This document shows, piece after piece, positions 23,630 to 36,669 of a stretch of DNA of 64,000 bases. The DNA comes from Paguma larvata (taxonomy: Eukaryota > Chordata > Mammalia > Carnivora > Viverridae). Within the stretch, counting starts at the first letter, position 1; every line of letters begins with the position of its first letter. The translations under genes were made by a program, and so were the position numbers. The stretch spans positions 90,909,119 to 90,973,118 of the forward strand of contig CM057834.1 of the NCBI GenBank assembly GCA_030068075.1. Reading direction: 5' to 3'. The notes under the pieces were generated by a model. The model did not search any database. It was not told the origin of the DNA and saw only the letters and a program-made list of their open reading frames with translations.

Positions 23630-25302
23630 AAATATGGGATGTGTATCCAAAATATACAAAGAACTCTTAAAACTCAACAATAAGAACACATAACTCAATT
23701 AAAAATTGGACAAAAGATCTGAACAGACACTTCACTAAAGAAGATATGCAGGTGATAAATAAGCATGTAAATGATGATCAACATCCTATGTCATGAGGAA
23801 ATTGCAGATTAAAACAGCAATGAAATGCCATCGCACACCTAGTAGGATGGCTAAAATCCAAAAGACAAATGTTGGCAAGGATGTGGAACAATCAGAACTC
23901 TCATTCATTGCTGGTGGGAATGCAAAATGGCACAGTCACTTTGAAAGACAATTTGGCAATTTCTTACAATGCTAAATATACTCTGACTGTATGACCTAGC
24001 AATTATCTTCCTTAGTATACACAAATGAATTGAAAACTTATGTCTAAACATAATCTTGCACATGAATGTTTACTGTAGCTATATTCATAATTACCCCATT
24101 GGAAGCAACCAAGACATCTGTTATGGGTTGAATTATGTCTGTCAAAATACCATGTTGAAGCTGTACCTTCTCAGTACATCAGAATGTGAACTTGATTGGA
24201 AATAGGTTCTTTGCAGATGTAATTATTGAAGATGAAGTCATAGTGGAGTAGGGTGGGTCCTTAATCCTAATGACTGTTGTCCTTATAAGTAGAACACTGT
24301 GTATAAAGAGAGAATAGGGGGAATGCCTTGAGAACATGAAAGATAAACCTGATAGCGATAAAGCCCAATGTAATGTCTTGGAAATGAATAATATAATTGA
24401 TATATCCCTAGCAAGAATGAGCATGGAAACAATAGAAACACAAATTATCAATGTCAGGAATGGAAACAATGGATATCACAATAGTACAATAATCCTGAAA
24501 TGTATAAAAATGGATATCATGAACAACTTTATGTCAATAAACTTGTCAACATAGATGAATTAAGCAATTCACCCAAAAAACTCAAACTGAAGTTGAAGTT
24601 TTGAATAATCCTATAGCTACGAAAGACATTTTACCTATAAATACTTTCTCACAAAGAAAACTCCTGGCCGAGATGTCCTCCCTGGTAGATTTTTCCAAAC
24701 AATGTAGGAGGAAATAATACAAACTTTTTTTCCATAAAATAGGAAAGGAGGGTATATTTTCCAATTCATTTTATGATAACCAAAATTACCATCATGCCAA
24801 AACATGACAAGGACCTTACATAAAAGAAAGTTATAGGCCAGTACCTCTCATTAACAGAGAGGCCCAAATGCTGAATAAAAAGCTAATTAATATAATCCAA
24901 TATTTTGAAAATGATAGATATCATACCTCAGACTACTCACCTGATCTTTCCCAATGTCTCTTCAGCACTGAGCAAATCATTGTTGGGGTCTCTTTAACTA
25001 CAGATTATTTTATATCTATTCTAGAGTATATGGAATCATATGGTATGCATTTTTTGGGTGTCTGACCTTTTCATTCATTGTAAGGTACTTGAATTCATCC
25101 ATTTTGTGTCTTTCAGAAGGTTTTTTTTACTTTTAGTTGCTGAGTAGTAGCTCCTCATAACAGTATATCATTCTCTGTTGATGGATATTTATTTTCTGTC
25201 ATAATTAATTATAATGAATAAAGACACTATTAACATTATAACAGAAGTACATTTTGATTTCTTTTAGGCAAATATCTACAAGTAGAATTACCTTATCATA
25301 TG

Positions 25303-25314
25303 GAGATATATGTG

Positions 25315-25351
<37 letters not shown>
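25303..25351. repeat. (TA)n microsatellite
   Basis: Nearly pure TA repeat of about 20 units. The corresponding site in unit A (6351-6362) has only a few units and unit C (35948-35953) almost none. Confidence 0.95.
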
Positions 25352-25353
<2 letters not shown>

Positions 25354-25497
25354 TTTATAAGAAAACTTTTTCCAAATGAGTTTTAATACTTTATATTCCT
25401 TCCTACTTCTCCATTTCTACTCTGCCAGTGTATAGTTGAAAATACTGGAAAAATATCAGGAGAAACTGAACCAAGCCTTAAATTAAGAAAACTGGTT

Positions 25498-25594
25498 GAG
25501 GGTGTATGGGAACTTACTGTACTATCTTCTCAATTCTTCTGTAAATTTAAAACTGTTCTAACAAAGTCTAAAAAAAATGTAAAAAAAAAAAAGT
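25498..25594 (+). mobile_element. Short LINE-1 3' fragment, private to unit B
   Basis: 'gagggtgtatgggaacttac' to 'aaactgttctaac' with an A-rich tail, flanked by 'aagaaaactggtt' (25485-25497) and 'aagaaagctggtt' (25595-25607), a 13-base duplication with one mismatch. Unit C reads straight through this site (36093-36106). Confidence 0.8.
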
Positions 25595-25939
25595 AAGAAA
25601 GCTGGTTCTGCAGGGAAGGTTCTGAGACAGGGTCTACCCTCCTGAGATTTTCCTCATTTGACAGCAATCTTCCTTCATTTTTGTCCAGCAGTCTTCACAT
25701 GACCCAAAATGACTGCTCAGAGGCTAACAGGCACATGCTGGGACAGAGGTGTCCTTGCAGCTGTCAGTACACTTTCCATGGGGATGAAGCCCTCAGGGAT
25801 CAGGTCTTTACTTCACAGTATGATTAGTGACTGCTGTTATGTTAGTTCATTCTAGGATCTACATGGGGTTAACGCTGAGATAGAAATACCTTGACCAAGT
25901 CTCTCAAGAGAGGTCTGATACAATCTCATTTAGTTAACA

Positions 25940-26195
25940 AAACAGAAGAGCAAAGGGGAAAAAATGAAAGAGAGGCAAGCCAAGAAACAGAATCTTGACT
26001 ATAGAGAAAAATCTGATGGTTGCCAGAGGGGAGGTGGGGGCGGATGTGTGACCCAATTGATGGGGATTAAGGATGGTACTTCTTGTGATGATCACCAGAT
26101 ATTGTATAAAAGTGTTGAATCACTATATTGTACACCTGAAACTAATACTACAATGTATATTAACTAACAGGAATTTAAATAAAAATTAAAAAAAA
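25940..26195 (+). mobile_element. LINE-1 3' end, forward, unit B copy
   Basis: Paralogue of 7035-7275 and 36670-36920, with the same flanks. Present before duplication. Confidence 0.9.
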
Positions 26196-26199
26196 GAGA

Positions 26200-29100
26200 T
26201 TATAAATTAATGCAATTTTTTGAGGGTGATTTCATAACAGCTCATAATTTAATACAATTAAAATATTATATCTGTACAACTTTTCAGACATGAGAATGTT
26301 TCGTGCAGCAGTAATATAAATGTGAATTAGAGAAAATCAAATGCTCGTCAACATATTCATTAAAGAATGATCAGTATTTCATAAGTGATTATTTGATAAG
26401 CAATCACTTAAAATCTATTTTTAATAATGTTTATATGGAAATATTTAATACACACGCATGCATATACAAACACACATATCAATAAGAAGATAGCAGGATA
26501 GAATATTTATTAAAATATTATTTATATAAAAAGAATATATACAGATATTACTGTAAACACATAAAAACTTCTCTATGAGTACACTAGAAAATTAAAGAAT
26601 AATTTATAATAGTATTTAGCTCTAGGAGATGGGTCAGGAGAATCAAAAAGATGGAGAGAGGGATATTTACGCTTTTTCTTGTAAGTTTCCATTTTATTTT
26701 TAAATAATGACCTGTGCTAATTTCATGAAAAATGATAGTTCTTATATATGTAAAAGTAAATATTTTAAATGTGATTTTGCTTTTTACTCAGCACCCCAAC
26801 CATTCTCACTTTGCAATATTTTGCTAATGTTAATTCTGAATATTGTTTCTTCAAGTCTGACCCCTCAATTCACGCAGCACAGGGAGGTGACCTGAGAGCA
26901 TGTGAAGATCTAGAAGGGACACATATGGCTGAACACCCAGAGTTGGGTGCATGCTGGAGGACTGAGATGGGCTGTGACATTAACAGAATGTGACACTGGA
27001 GCAGGTGGCACGTCCTCTCTATTTGTCTTTCCAGGCTTCCATTACTATGGACAAAGGGTATGTGGTGGAGAGTGTGCAGAGATCTGGGAAAATTGTGCTT
27101 CATGAAACCTTGAATGAGGAAGTTGAATGAGAACCTTGAATGAGATGAAGGAGAAGAAAATTTCGTGGCCTTTAGGTTTCTGATGTGTGTCTTGGAGAGG
27201 AGTCATCATCTTGGGGGTAACTCAGGCTCTGTAGGGCTAAATGGAGTCAGGGAGAAGCAGAGAGCAGATCAGGGGGCTGAGTGTTCACAGCTTGTTTGTC
27301 ATGATAAGGTTCTGGGAGGAAGGCAGCCTGGAAGTTGAGAAGTTCCTGACTAGGAGTTTTTAAGTTTACCTAATGCACACAACTTTTCCAGGATCTAAAA
27401 TTTGATTATCCTCAAGAGGGAAGAGTGAAAGGTTCTTCAGCTTTTCCTTGACTACATCCCTAGTGTGTCTCTGAACCTGTGCAAATTATTCCTCAGTGCA
27501 TAACTATCTGTCCCAAAGGATGGATAGTTAGAAGGCAGAGAGTATGAGGGGGAGGGAGATTCCTCTCAGCACTATCTGGACTTTTTTCTGAGCTCCTGTG
27601 TGTCGATAGTATTTTTCACCATAAGTGGAGACAGCAGGAGCTGCCCTTGTCTCCCAAGCATGGCTCTTTACAAGCCATGGGTAGCCTGGGTTCATGCTTA
27701 AAGAACCAAAGTACTTTGCAGCCCTTCTCTGGAGGTGAGTGTCTTCCAGGCATGCCCCTCGGTGAAGGAGAGAGTGCGAGAGCATTATCATGGGAGGGTC
27801 TAGGCTTGGGTGCCATGTAGAATAAGGACACCTAGAGCCTGAAGAGTAGGACTAAGGCAGCTGCAGAGTAGATGATGCTCCATCAAATTATCCCTCCATA
27901 GCAAAGAGCAGCTTCACGCTGCCCAGTGCTGGCGATGGGCACACTCTCTGCCATCATCTAGGTTCCCGTTCTCTCGTATTTCTTCATCTCTTCCATATAC
28001 CTGCTTGCTGTCTCGTAGGGGATGTCTGGGAAGCGAGATTGCAGGTTGACTGGGCAGTACTTTGGAGAAAAGTAAATGGAGGGAAAGGTAGAAAGGCTGG
28101 ATACTCTTTGTTTATTCATTGATTTGTTCTTTAACCTGTTAGTTGATAAAGTCACTTAAAAATATTTATGGAACACATACTTTGTCAGACTCTGTTCTTG
28201 CCCCAGGTGGTAATACAAGAAAGATAAATAACTTGCTTCAAGGTACTTAATTCTAGTGTGAAATTTGATGATGATAAATTAATAAACAAGTAAATGTATT
28301 ATATGATTTAAAGTATTGATGAGAGCCAATACCGAAATACAATCTAAAGAGGTTAGGAGTGAAATTGTGCATGAATTGTTTGAAGGGGATATGTGGAAAA
28401 GTGCTGTGGAGAGGAGATATTTGAGCAAAGACCTGCATGTGGTGAGGCACATACTGAGGAATTCAGTATGATTTATATCGGTGTCTTCTTACTATTTTCT
28501 TTCCCTAGGGTTCTGTAAAAACTAGGAAGTCATAGAAAAGCATATGTGCTCTGTGGAATTTTCCAAATTGTTCTAAGGGACTGGCAGCTCTATTAGAGGG
28601 ATCCTGGCAGTTTGATTAGAGGGATACTTTGCCCATTTGGAGGTCTTATCTCTCATCTGGAACTAGACATTTGAACCTGGGGAATATGGACAATTTTGAC
28701 TAGATATCACAGCTGTTTTCTTGCCTTCTGGCCTCAGGGTGGAGATTGCAGTACAGTTAGGACTTCCTTCTGAGACATCCTTCCTGTTGTCATTTACTGA
28801 CCAGGAGAATCATAATCTTAGGGGAACCTAGAGTCTCTTTGCTCTTGGTGGATAAACGTTAACCGAAATGAGCAATGGAGGATTACTCTCACCAGTAGAA
28901 CAAGAAGGAGGAGGTGAATAATCCACTCCAGGGAGGCAGCTTTCCAAAAGTCAGGGAAAGACTAAATATTTTGTCCCAAAATAGCTCTAATCTTATGACA
29001 ATGTGCTAGAAATGTCTTACTTGCTAACCACACCATAAAGTTGATAATTGAGACAAAAACCTAATGGAAGTATAATGCAAATGGAGTCTGTGTTTAGAGG

Positions 29101-29590
29101 ACACAAAGAAAGGAGGAACCATGTCTGGGTTAAACTGGGTATGATGGGGATTAGTTATTCTTAGAACTCTTGAAATGTAGCAATTTTATGCAGAACATGC
29201 ATATGTAAATGCAGAAAGGACACTTTTGGGCATTGGAGATGGAAGGGTGGATGGTATAAATGAGTGCATAGTGGTCAGGGAAGTGGACAAGATGGCAGGT
29301 CAGGGCAGAGTTGGAGGCAGGATGACTGGTGAATTGGGAGATGGGTACATACTGGGTGGGTGAGTTTTCATGTTTGGGGCAGGGTGTTGGTGGCTATTGC
29401 TCATCTTCCAGAGCATTTACATTTACCTTCCTATATAATGCATGTCCTGCACAAAAAATTCAACACCAAGTTTATATAGAAAACAAGCATTATATTGTGG
29501 AGTCTAGGAGTAGGATATATTTCTTAAGACTGGAATTGTCTTTATGCTTTCTAAGGTTAGAAACTTGTTTTCTCTCTTTTGTTTTGTAAT
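26200..29590. other. Upstream conserved block of unit B, no gene recognised
   Basis: Counterpart of 7280-10660. Contains the L2-like remnant (28150-28450, reverse). It retains about 70 bases (27034-27104) that unit A lacks near 8118. Open frames on the reverse strand at 27616-27831 and 27958-28155 have look-alikes in A and C, but frames and lengths differ between copies, so they read as non-coding. Confidence 0.45.
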
Positions 29591-29597
29591 CTCGTTT

Positions 29598-29599
29598 AG
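29598..29599 (+). other. Probable 3' splice site before the OR coding exon, unit B
   Basis: T-rich tract 'ttgttttgtaatctcgtttag' ending 31 bases before the start codon. The tract differs from units A and C by a short insertion but keeps the AG and spacing to the ATG. Confidence 0.4.
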
Positions 29600-29629
29600 A
29601 TTTCACAAGGAACAAGAGCTCAGAACTAA

Positions 29630-30574
29630 ATGTTGGGGAATCGCTCTAGTGCCACCGAATTTTATCTCCTTGGCTTCCCTGGCTCCCAAGAACTACATCA
29701 TACTCTCTTTGCTATCTTCTTCTTCTTCTACTCCGTGACATTAATGGGAAACATGGTCATCATCGTGATTGTCTGTGTTGATAGACGTCTGCAGTCCCCC
29801 ATGTATTTCTTCCTTGGTCATCTCTCTGCCTTGGAGATCTTGGTTACAACTAATATTGTGCCCATGATGCTTTGGGGGCTGCTACTCCCTGGGATGCAGA
29901 CAATATCTCTGGCTGCATGTGTCACCCAGCTCTTCCTGTACCTTGCTTTGGGGACCACGGAGTTTGCATTACTGGGAGCGATGGCTGTGGACCGTTACGT
30001 GGCTGTCTGTAACCCTCTGAGGTACAACATCATTATGAACAGCCGCACCTGCATCTGGGTGGTCATTATGTCATGGGTGTTTGGGTTCCTTTATGAAATC
30101 TGGCCAATTTATGCCACATTTCAGCTTACCTTCTGCAAATCAAATGTGGTGAACAATTTCTTCTGTGACCGAGCACAACTGCTCAATCTGTCCTGCGATA
30201 ATACCCTTTTTATAGAGTTCATCCTATTCTTAATGGCTGTTTTTATTCTTTTTGGTTCTTTGATCCCTACAATCATCTCCTACACCTACATCGTTTCCAC
30301 CATCCTCAAGATCCCCTCAGCCTCTGGTCGGAGGAAAGCTTTCTCTACTTGCGCATCCCACTTCACTTGTGTCGTGATCGGCTACGGCACCTGCTTGTTC
30401 CTCTATGTGAAACCCAAGCAAACGCAGGCAGCGGAGTACAACAGGGTAGCATCACTGATGGTTTTAGTGGTGACCCCTTTCCTGAACCCATTCATCTTCA
30501 CCCTCCGAAATGACAAATTCATAGAGGCCTTTCGAGATGTCATGAAACGCTGCTGTCAACTCCTCAAGGATTAG
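29630..30574 (+). CDS. OR9A2-like: Olfactory receptor, OR9A subfamily (OR9A2-like), unit B
   Basis: Intact 314-residue odorant receptor with all class II hallmarks: NRS sequon at 4-6, PMYFFL 57-62, MAVDRYVAVC 118-127, SY 217-218, KAFSTCASH 236-244 and NPFIF 286-290. By eye about 21 base differences in 945 separate it from the unit A gene (near 98% identity), of which seven or eight change a residue. Residue 155 at the TM4/ECL2 edge is Tyr (Ser in A, Phe in C), a place where all three copies differ. The frame is open, the leader before the ATG is the same as in A and C, and a splice acceptor lies 31 bases upstream, so I see no sign of a pseudogene. It is an in-paralogue of the unit A gene. The naming caveat given for unit A (OR9A2-like by sequence, OR9A1P/OR9A3P by position) applies. 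Confidence 0.95.
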   Translation: MLGNRSSATEFYLLGFPGSQELHHTLFAIFFFFYSVTLMGNMVIIVIVCVDRRLQSPMYFFLGHLSALEILVTTNIVPMMLWGLLLPGMQTISLAACVTQLFLYLALGTTEFALLGAMAVDRYVAVCNPLRYNIIMNSRTCIWVVIMSWVFGFLYEIWPIYATFQLTFCKSNVVNNFFCDRAQLLNLSCDNTLFIEFILFLMAVFILFGSLIPTIISYTYIVSTILKIPSASGRRKAFSTCASHFTCVVIGYGTCLFLYVKPKQTQAAEYNRVASLMVLVVTPFLNPFIFTLRNDKFIEAFRDVMKRCCQLLKD

Positions 30575-30893
30575 CTGTGTCCTGAGGACAAGCATGAACT
30601 CATCATCATGGACCTCAGTAGTCTCATAGCACTAACTCAATCTGAAATTATCATTTCATCATCAAATAGTTTGTGATCTACAAAGGAATTCTACAAAACT
30701 TCAAGGGAATTTTAAAACACAGATATTCCATCAGTTTATATTCAGATTTTTCCTTAATTAGAGATCACATTATTATTTTCTAATGGAAATAGACTTTTAT
30801 ACACTCTTTTGTAGTTATAATACATCTTACAATATAAATTTTACAAGTGCAAGTACAAAATATATGTAATATATTTAAAGATACTCAACTCTT

Positions 30894-30964
30894 GGGGCCC
30901 CTGGGTCATTCAGTCGGTTAAGTGACTAACTTCATTTCAGGTCATCATCTTGCGGTTCATGAAT
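30894..30964 (+). repeat. SINE head fragment at a deletion junction in unit B
   Basis: The head 'ggggcccctgggtcattcag' to about 'cggttcatgaatt' is CAN-SINE sequence without the CT-rich part or tail. To its left unit B matches unit A up to about 11,943, and to its right from about 12,839, so about 890 bases present in A are replaced by 71 bases of SINE. Confidence 0.85.
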
Positions 30965-30999
30965 TGAGCACAATCATAATAGTATTGTTAATAAAGTTG

Positions 31000-31980
31000 T
31001 TTCCCACTGGGGGTTGAGTTAACAATTCTGCAGTTGCTGTACACGTATACTACAGGTGAACCAATAAAGACAACAAGTGATGGGAGCCAGGTCTGTCACT
31101 GTGGATAGGTATGTTACAGAGAAGCAAGAGAAGACTAGAATCAGGCATGTGGTACTGGATTCAAATTGGTGCATCAGTATGTACACATAAGATTATATAT
31201 ATTTAGGTGGAATGATAAATATATGATATAAATAAATGACATGAAAAGTGACTCTTCTTTTTCATAACTATTTTGACTATTCTGTTACCATTCTCTTTCC
31301 ATATAAATTTTGGAGTTAGTTTATAGATATCTACAAAAAGCTTGCTGGGTTATTGATTGGGACTGTGTTAAATCTATAGTTAAATTATTAAAACCCTAAG
31401 ATATACGACTCCCTGCATTTGTATATGATTGTAAATTTTCTTCCTGACCACGGGGTTGAGTAGGGGTTATCTGATGGTAAAAGGTCAATCCCTGTTCTTT
31501 CCTCCATCTCTCATACTTGTTCTCTGTGTCTCTTTTCAAATGTAGGCAAATACTTGTCTTTCCTCTGTGACATTAGGCTTGCTCCTGAGTCTTCCACTGG
31601 CATGCACCAGTGCCTTGACCTTTACATTCTGTACCTTTATATTGTCATGTTACCATTGTACAGAACTGTCTAGTAGGCTTTACAACTCCTAAGAGGCCAT
31701 ATATGTGTATCACTGCATTCTGGTATATTAGAGTCCTCGCTTATTTTTCCTGCATCCCCCATCCCTCCAATTCAATGAGCCAATATTGTTTTTGAGCACT
31801 GTTCCTGATGTCCTCTGTCCCTCTCAGGTGCACCACCAGTAGTCAGAAACTGTGTGTTTCCTATTATAGACTCTGAAGCAGAAGTGTTGCCCCAACCCTG
31901 GAGATTTTCCTGTTCACATGCTGTGTATGAACACTTAACTTTTATACTGAAACATCCATATAATTTGGTATTAATAATTC
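31000..31980. other. 3' flank of unit B, no gene recognised
   Basis: Counterpart of 12870-14297 without the two L1 insertions. It holds both empty insertion sites (31297-31309 and 31967-31982). Confidence 0.6.
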
Positions 31981-31994
31981 TTAAGAATCCAAAA

Positions 31995-32520
31995 TAAAAG
32001 GAAACAGAAACTTTACTGAAAATCATAGCAGCTTTCTTCACAATTGTCAGAAAGTGGAAGTGACCCAAAAGCCTCTGCACAGATGAGGAAACGGATGAGT
32101 GTGTAAATAAAGGGTGGCATATGCATACGATGGAATTTTATTCAGACTTAAAAGGCAATGAAATTCTGGTACATGCTGTAACACAGATGACCCTTGAAAA
32201 GATTGCTAAATGAAAGAAAGTGGACATAAAAGGGAAAATGTCGCATGATTCCATTTATGTAAGTTACCTAGGATAGTTCAGTTCATAGAGACAGAATGTA
32301 GAATGGGGAGTAGCAGGGGTTGGGGAAGGGGGAAATGGGAGTTACTAATTAATGGGTACCAAGTTTCAGGTTCGGATGGTAAAGTGTTCTGGAGATGGAC
32401 GGTGGTGATGGTTGCACAACAATGTGAGTGTACTTACTGGTACTGTATTGTACACTTAGAAATGGTTAACATGGTAAATTTGCATTATATATTTTTTACC
32501 ACAATAAAATATATCAAATA
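31995..32520 (+). mobile_element. Old LINE-1 3' end, forward, unit B copy
   Basis: Paralogue of 14710-15230, ending 'accacaataaaatatatc'. Confidence 0.8.
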
Positions 32521-33044
32521 ATCCTAAATGATTTGTATAGTGAATCATCAGACTGTTGCCATTTGCCTTCTGATCCATAGTTCTGTTCATACTCTTCAGA
32601 GGTGACTATCTTCAAGTATTTCTGCTAGAATATATTTACAAATGGTATATCTTGACTTGTCAGGTTGTTCTTCCTTGTGTTAATAATTGCCTTGTTTAAA
32701 AATTCTACTTGAATATTCACACTAATTTTTTTCTGCTTGTATACCTTTACCGATATCATGAGCCTAATAATAGAGTATTCATTGTGCTTTGTTCCTTCTA
32801 GGCCTTGTTACTTGTGTGCTTCCATGGTTTGATGCGGTAGACTTTCTACTGTTCCTCTTTCAGAGAACTCACAAGTGGTAAGCTATTTTGGATGTTTTGA
32901 TTCCAGCATCATACTTCATTGTCACTTTGGCCAGATAAAAACACCTGCATATCAGCCACTGGGTATACCTTTCCTGCAGTTCCCCCCATCTGATCTATGG
33001 ACATGCCCAGCCTCTCCCAGGCCCCTAAACTCAATGGCAGGGAA

Positions 33045-35950
33045 GAAATAAAAGAAATAAAAGTGAAGAAACAAAGCCTGTCTCAGACAAAATTTGAAGG
33101 AATTTGTCATGAGTACACCTGCTTTGTGAGAAATGTTAACACCGTTGTTTAAGGAGAAGGAAAATAATATAGTTCATAAATTTAACCTACAGGAAGAAAG
33201 GAGGAACCTTAGAGAAGGAATAAAATAAAAACTTTAATTTTTCTTTTACTTACCTGATCTCATAGATAACAGTTTGTCAGAATGACACAGCAGCAACACA
33301 TTGGATGATTATAGCTTATTCATAAGTGAAGTGTGTAACAGCAATGTTTAAGGAATATGTGTGAGTAACTGAGAATATTCTAAGATACCTGCGCTATCAA
33401 TGAAGTGGCATAGTGTTATTTAAAAATGGTTATGCAAGGTCATGGAATATAAGCTCAGTATACAAAAGTAAGTTACTTTCCTGTATACTTGTTTACTTAT
33501 ATACTAGCTATGAAAAACTAGATTTTGAAATTAAAAACACAGTGCTTTTTAAATTAGCAGCAAAAAAAATTAGGTAAAAAACTAACAAAATTTTTGCAAG
33601 ATCTATATGAGGAAAACTATAGAATCTGTAAAACTCTGATAAAAAATAAAAAGATCTATATAAATTGAGATATACTCCATATTCATACACAGGAAGACAG
33701 TATTATGAAGTTATCAATTTTTCCCAACTTGATCTATAGATTCAATTAAATCTCAACCAAATCCCAGTAAGTTATTTTGTAGATAATGACAAAATGATAC
33801 TAATGTTTATACAGAAAGGGGAAAGGGCCAGAATAGCCAACACAATCCTGAAGGAGAACAAAGTTGAAGGTACTGTCTCTACTCAACTTCAAGACTTATT
33901 ATAGAGCTGTAGTTATCAAGACAGTGTGTTACTGGTGAAGTGATAAAGAAACGTATCAGTGGAAGAGAATAGAAATCCCAGGAACAGACACACACAGATA
34001 TCACCAACTGATCTGTGACAAAAAAGAAAGGCAATGTAATGGAGAAAGGATAGTCTTTTCTACAAAAGGTGCAGGAACAACCGGACATCTTCATGGCAAA
34101 AAAAAAAATCTGAACACAGACCTTGCACCTTTCATAAAGATAAACTCAACTTGGGGCAGAGACCTAAATGTCAAATGCAAAGCTACAAAACATCCCAACC
34201 TAACAGAGGAGAAAACTAGGTGACCTTGTGTTTGATGAATATTTTTTAGATACAACACCAAAAGCATGATTGAGGAAACAAAAAAGTGAAAACTTGAACT
34301 TCTGCTCTGGGAAAGACTGTTAAAAAAATGAAAAGACAAGCCACAGTTTGGGAGAAAATACTTGCAAAGCACATATAAAATATGGGACATGTATCTAAAA
34401 TATACGAAGAACTCTTAAAACTCAACAATAAAATACATAACTCAATTAAAAAATGGACAAAGTCTGAACAGACACTTCACTAAAGAACGTATGCAGACTA
34501 TAAATAAACATGTTAAAAATGATCAACATCCTATGTCATGAGGAAATTAAAACAACAATGAAATACCACCCCACACAGAGTAGAATGGGTAAAATTCCAA
34601 AACACCAAATGTTGGTAAGGATCTGGAGCAAGCGGAACTCTCATTATTGCTGGTGGGAATGCCAAGCGGTACAGCCACTTTGAAAGACAATTTGGCAATT
34701 TCTTGCAATGCTAAATATACTCTTACCATACAACTCAGCAATTATCTTCCTTTGGCATATATACAAATGAACTGAAAGCTTATGTCTATACATAATCTTG
34801 AACATGAATGTTTACTATATTCATAATTGCACCAAATTGGAAGAAACCAAGACTTCTGTTATGGACTGAATTATGTCTGTTAACATTCATATGCTGAAGC
34901 TACCCTCCCAGTACCTCGGGAATGTGAAATTGATTGGGAATGAATCTTTGCAGATGGAATCATTGAAGATGAAGTCATAGTGGAGTAGAGTGGGTCCCTA
35001 ATCCTAGTGACTATTTTCCTTATAAGTAGGACACCATGTGTGAAGAGATACACATAGGGAGAATGACTTGAGAACATGAAATATAAACCAGATATCTGGT
35101 TTATATTATATTCCATATTCCAGAAATGGAAACAGGGGATATCACAATAGTACAATAATCCTGAAATATATAAAAATGGATATCACGAACAACTTTATGT
35201 CAATAAACTTGTCAACGTAGATGAATTAAGCAATTCACCTGAAAAACTCAAATCGAAGTTGAAGTTTTGAATAGTCCTATAGCTACTAAAGACATTTCAC
35301 CTAAAACTACTTTCTCACAAAGAAAACTCCTGGCCAAGATGTCCTCCGTGGTGGATTTTTCCAAACAATGTAGGAGGAAATAATACAAACTTTTTTTCCA
35401 TAAAATAGGAAAGGAGGGCATATTTTCCAATTCATTTTATGATAACCAAAATTGCCATCATGCCAAAACATGACGAGGACCTTACATAAAAGAAAATTAT
35501 AGGCCAGTACCTCTCGTTAACTGAGAGGCCCAAATGCTGAATAAAAAGCTAATCCATATAATCCAATAGTTTAAAAATGATAGATATCATACCTCAGACT
35601 GCTCACCTGATCTTTCCCAATTTCTCTTCAGCACTGAGGCAATCATTGTTGGGGTCTCTTTAACTACAGATTATTTTATATCATTTTAGAGTATATGGAA
35701 CCATACAGTATGCATTTTTTGGGTGTCTGATCTTTTCATTCATTGTAAGGTACTTGAATTCATCCATTTTGTGTCTATCAGCAGTTTTTTTCATATATCA
35801 TTGTCTGTTGATGGATATTTACTTTCTGTCACAATTAGTTATAATGAATAAAGGAACTATGAACATTGTAACAGAAGTATTTGTGAGGACATTTTTGATT
35901 TATTTTGGACAACTACCTAAAAATAGAATTGATGAATCATATGGAGATAT
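33045..35950 (+). mobile_element. LINE-1 and other old repeat fragments of unit C
   Basis: Counterparts of 3255-6350: L1 ORF2 3' text (33520-34820), the unnamed repeat (34858-35080), an L1 reverse transcriptase piece (35090-35560) and reverse old L1 3' text (35610-35940). All frames are broken. Confidence 0.65.
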
Positions 35951-36448
35951 ATATTTAAGATTATAAGAAACTACTTTTACCAAAGTAGTTTTAATATTTT
36001 ATATTCCTTCTTCCTTCTCCATTTCTACTCTTCCAGTGTATAGTTGAAAATACTTGAAAAATATTTAGAGAAACTGAACCATGCCCTAAATTAAGAAAGC
36101 TGGGTCTTCAGTAAAGGTTCTGAGACAGAGTCTGTTCTTCTCGGATTTCCTCATTTGACAGCACCCTTCCTTCACTTTTGTCAAAGAGTCATAACAAGAC
36201 CCAACACAGCTGCTCAGAGGGTAATAGTCATGTGCTGGGACAGAGGTGTCCTCGCAGCTGTCAGCACACTTCCCATGGGATGAGACCCTCAAGCATGGGT
36301 CTTTACTTCACAGTATGATTAGTGACTCCTGTTATGTGAGTCTCATTCTAGGATCTGCATGGGGTTAACACTGAAATAGAAATGCCCTGACCAGAGGCTC
36401 TCAGGAGAGGCCTGATGCAATCTCATTTAAGAAACAAAATAAATAAAT

Positions 36449-36660
36449 GGCACTTGGGTGGCTCAGTGAGTTAAGTGTCCAACTCTTGATTTCGGCTCAG
36501 GTCATGACCTCAATATTCATGAGATGAAGCCCTGCATCAGGCTGTGTACTGACAGCATGTAGCCTGCTTGGGATTCTCTCTCTCCTTTTCTCTCTGCCCC
36601 TTCCTGGCTTGATCCCTCCCTGTCTCTCAAAGTAAATGAGTAAACTTAAAAAAAAAAAAA
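36449..36660 (+). repeat. CAN-type SINE, forward, private to unit C
   Basis: Head 'ggcacttgggtggctcagtg', internal 'gtgtactgacagcatgtag', CT-rich part and poly-A. Short flanking repeats 'gaaacaaa' at 36431-36438 and 36662-36669. Units A (7020-7035) and B (25930-25945) are empty here. Confidence 0.92.
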
Positions 36661-36669
36661 GGAAACAAA

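Larger units (their letters stand above)
22080..33040 (+). repeat. Tandem segmental duplication, unit B
   Basis: Collinear with unit A over its whole length. Private changes: L1 3' end at 23476-23629, L1 fragment at 25498-25594, and loss of about 890 bases with a SINE fragment at 30894-30964. It joins unit C directly near 33040, where 'ccctaaactcaatggcagg' (matching A near 15720) gives way to the L1 text that starts every unit. Confidence 0.85.
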
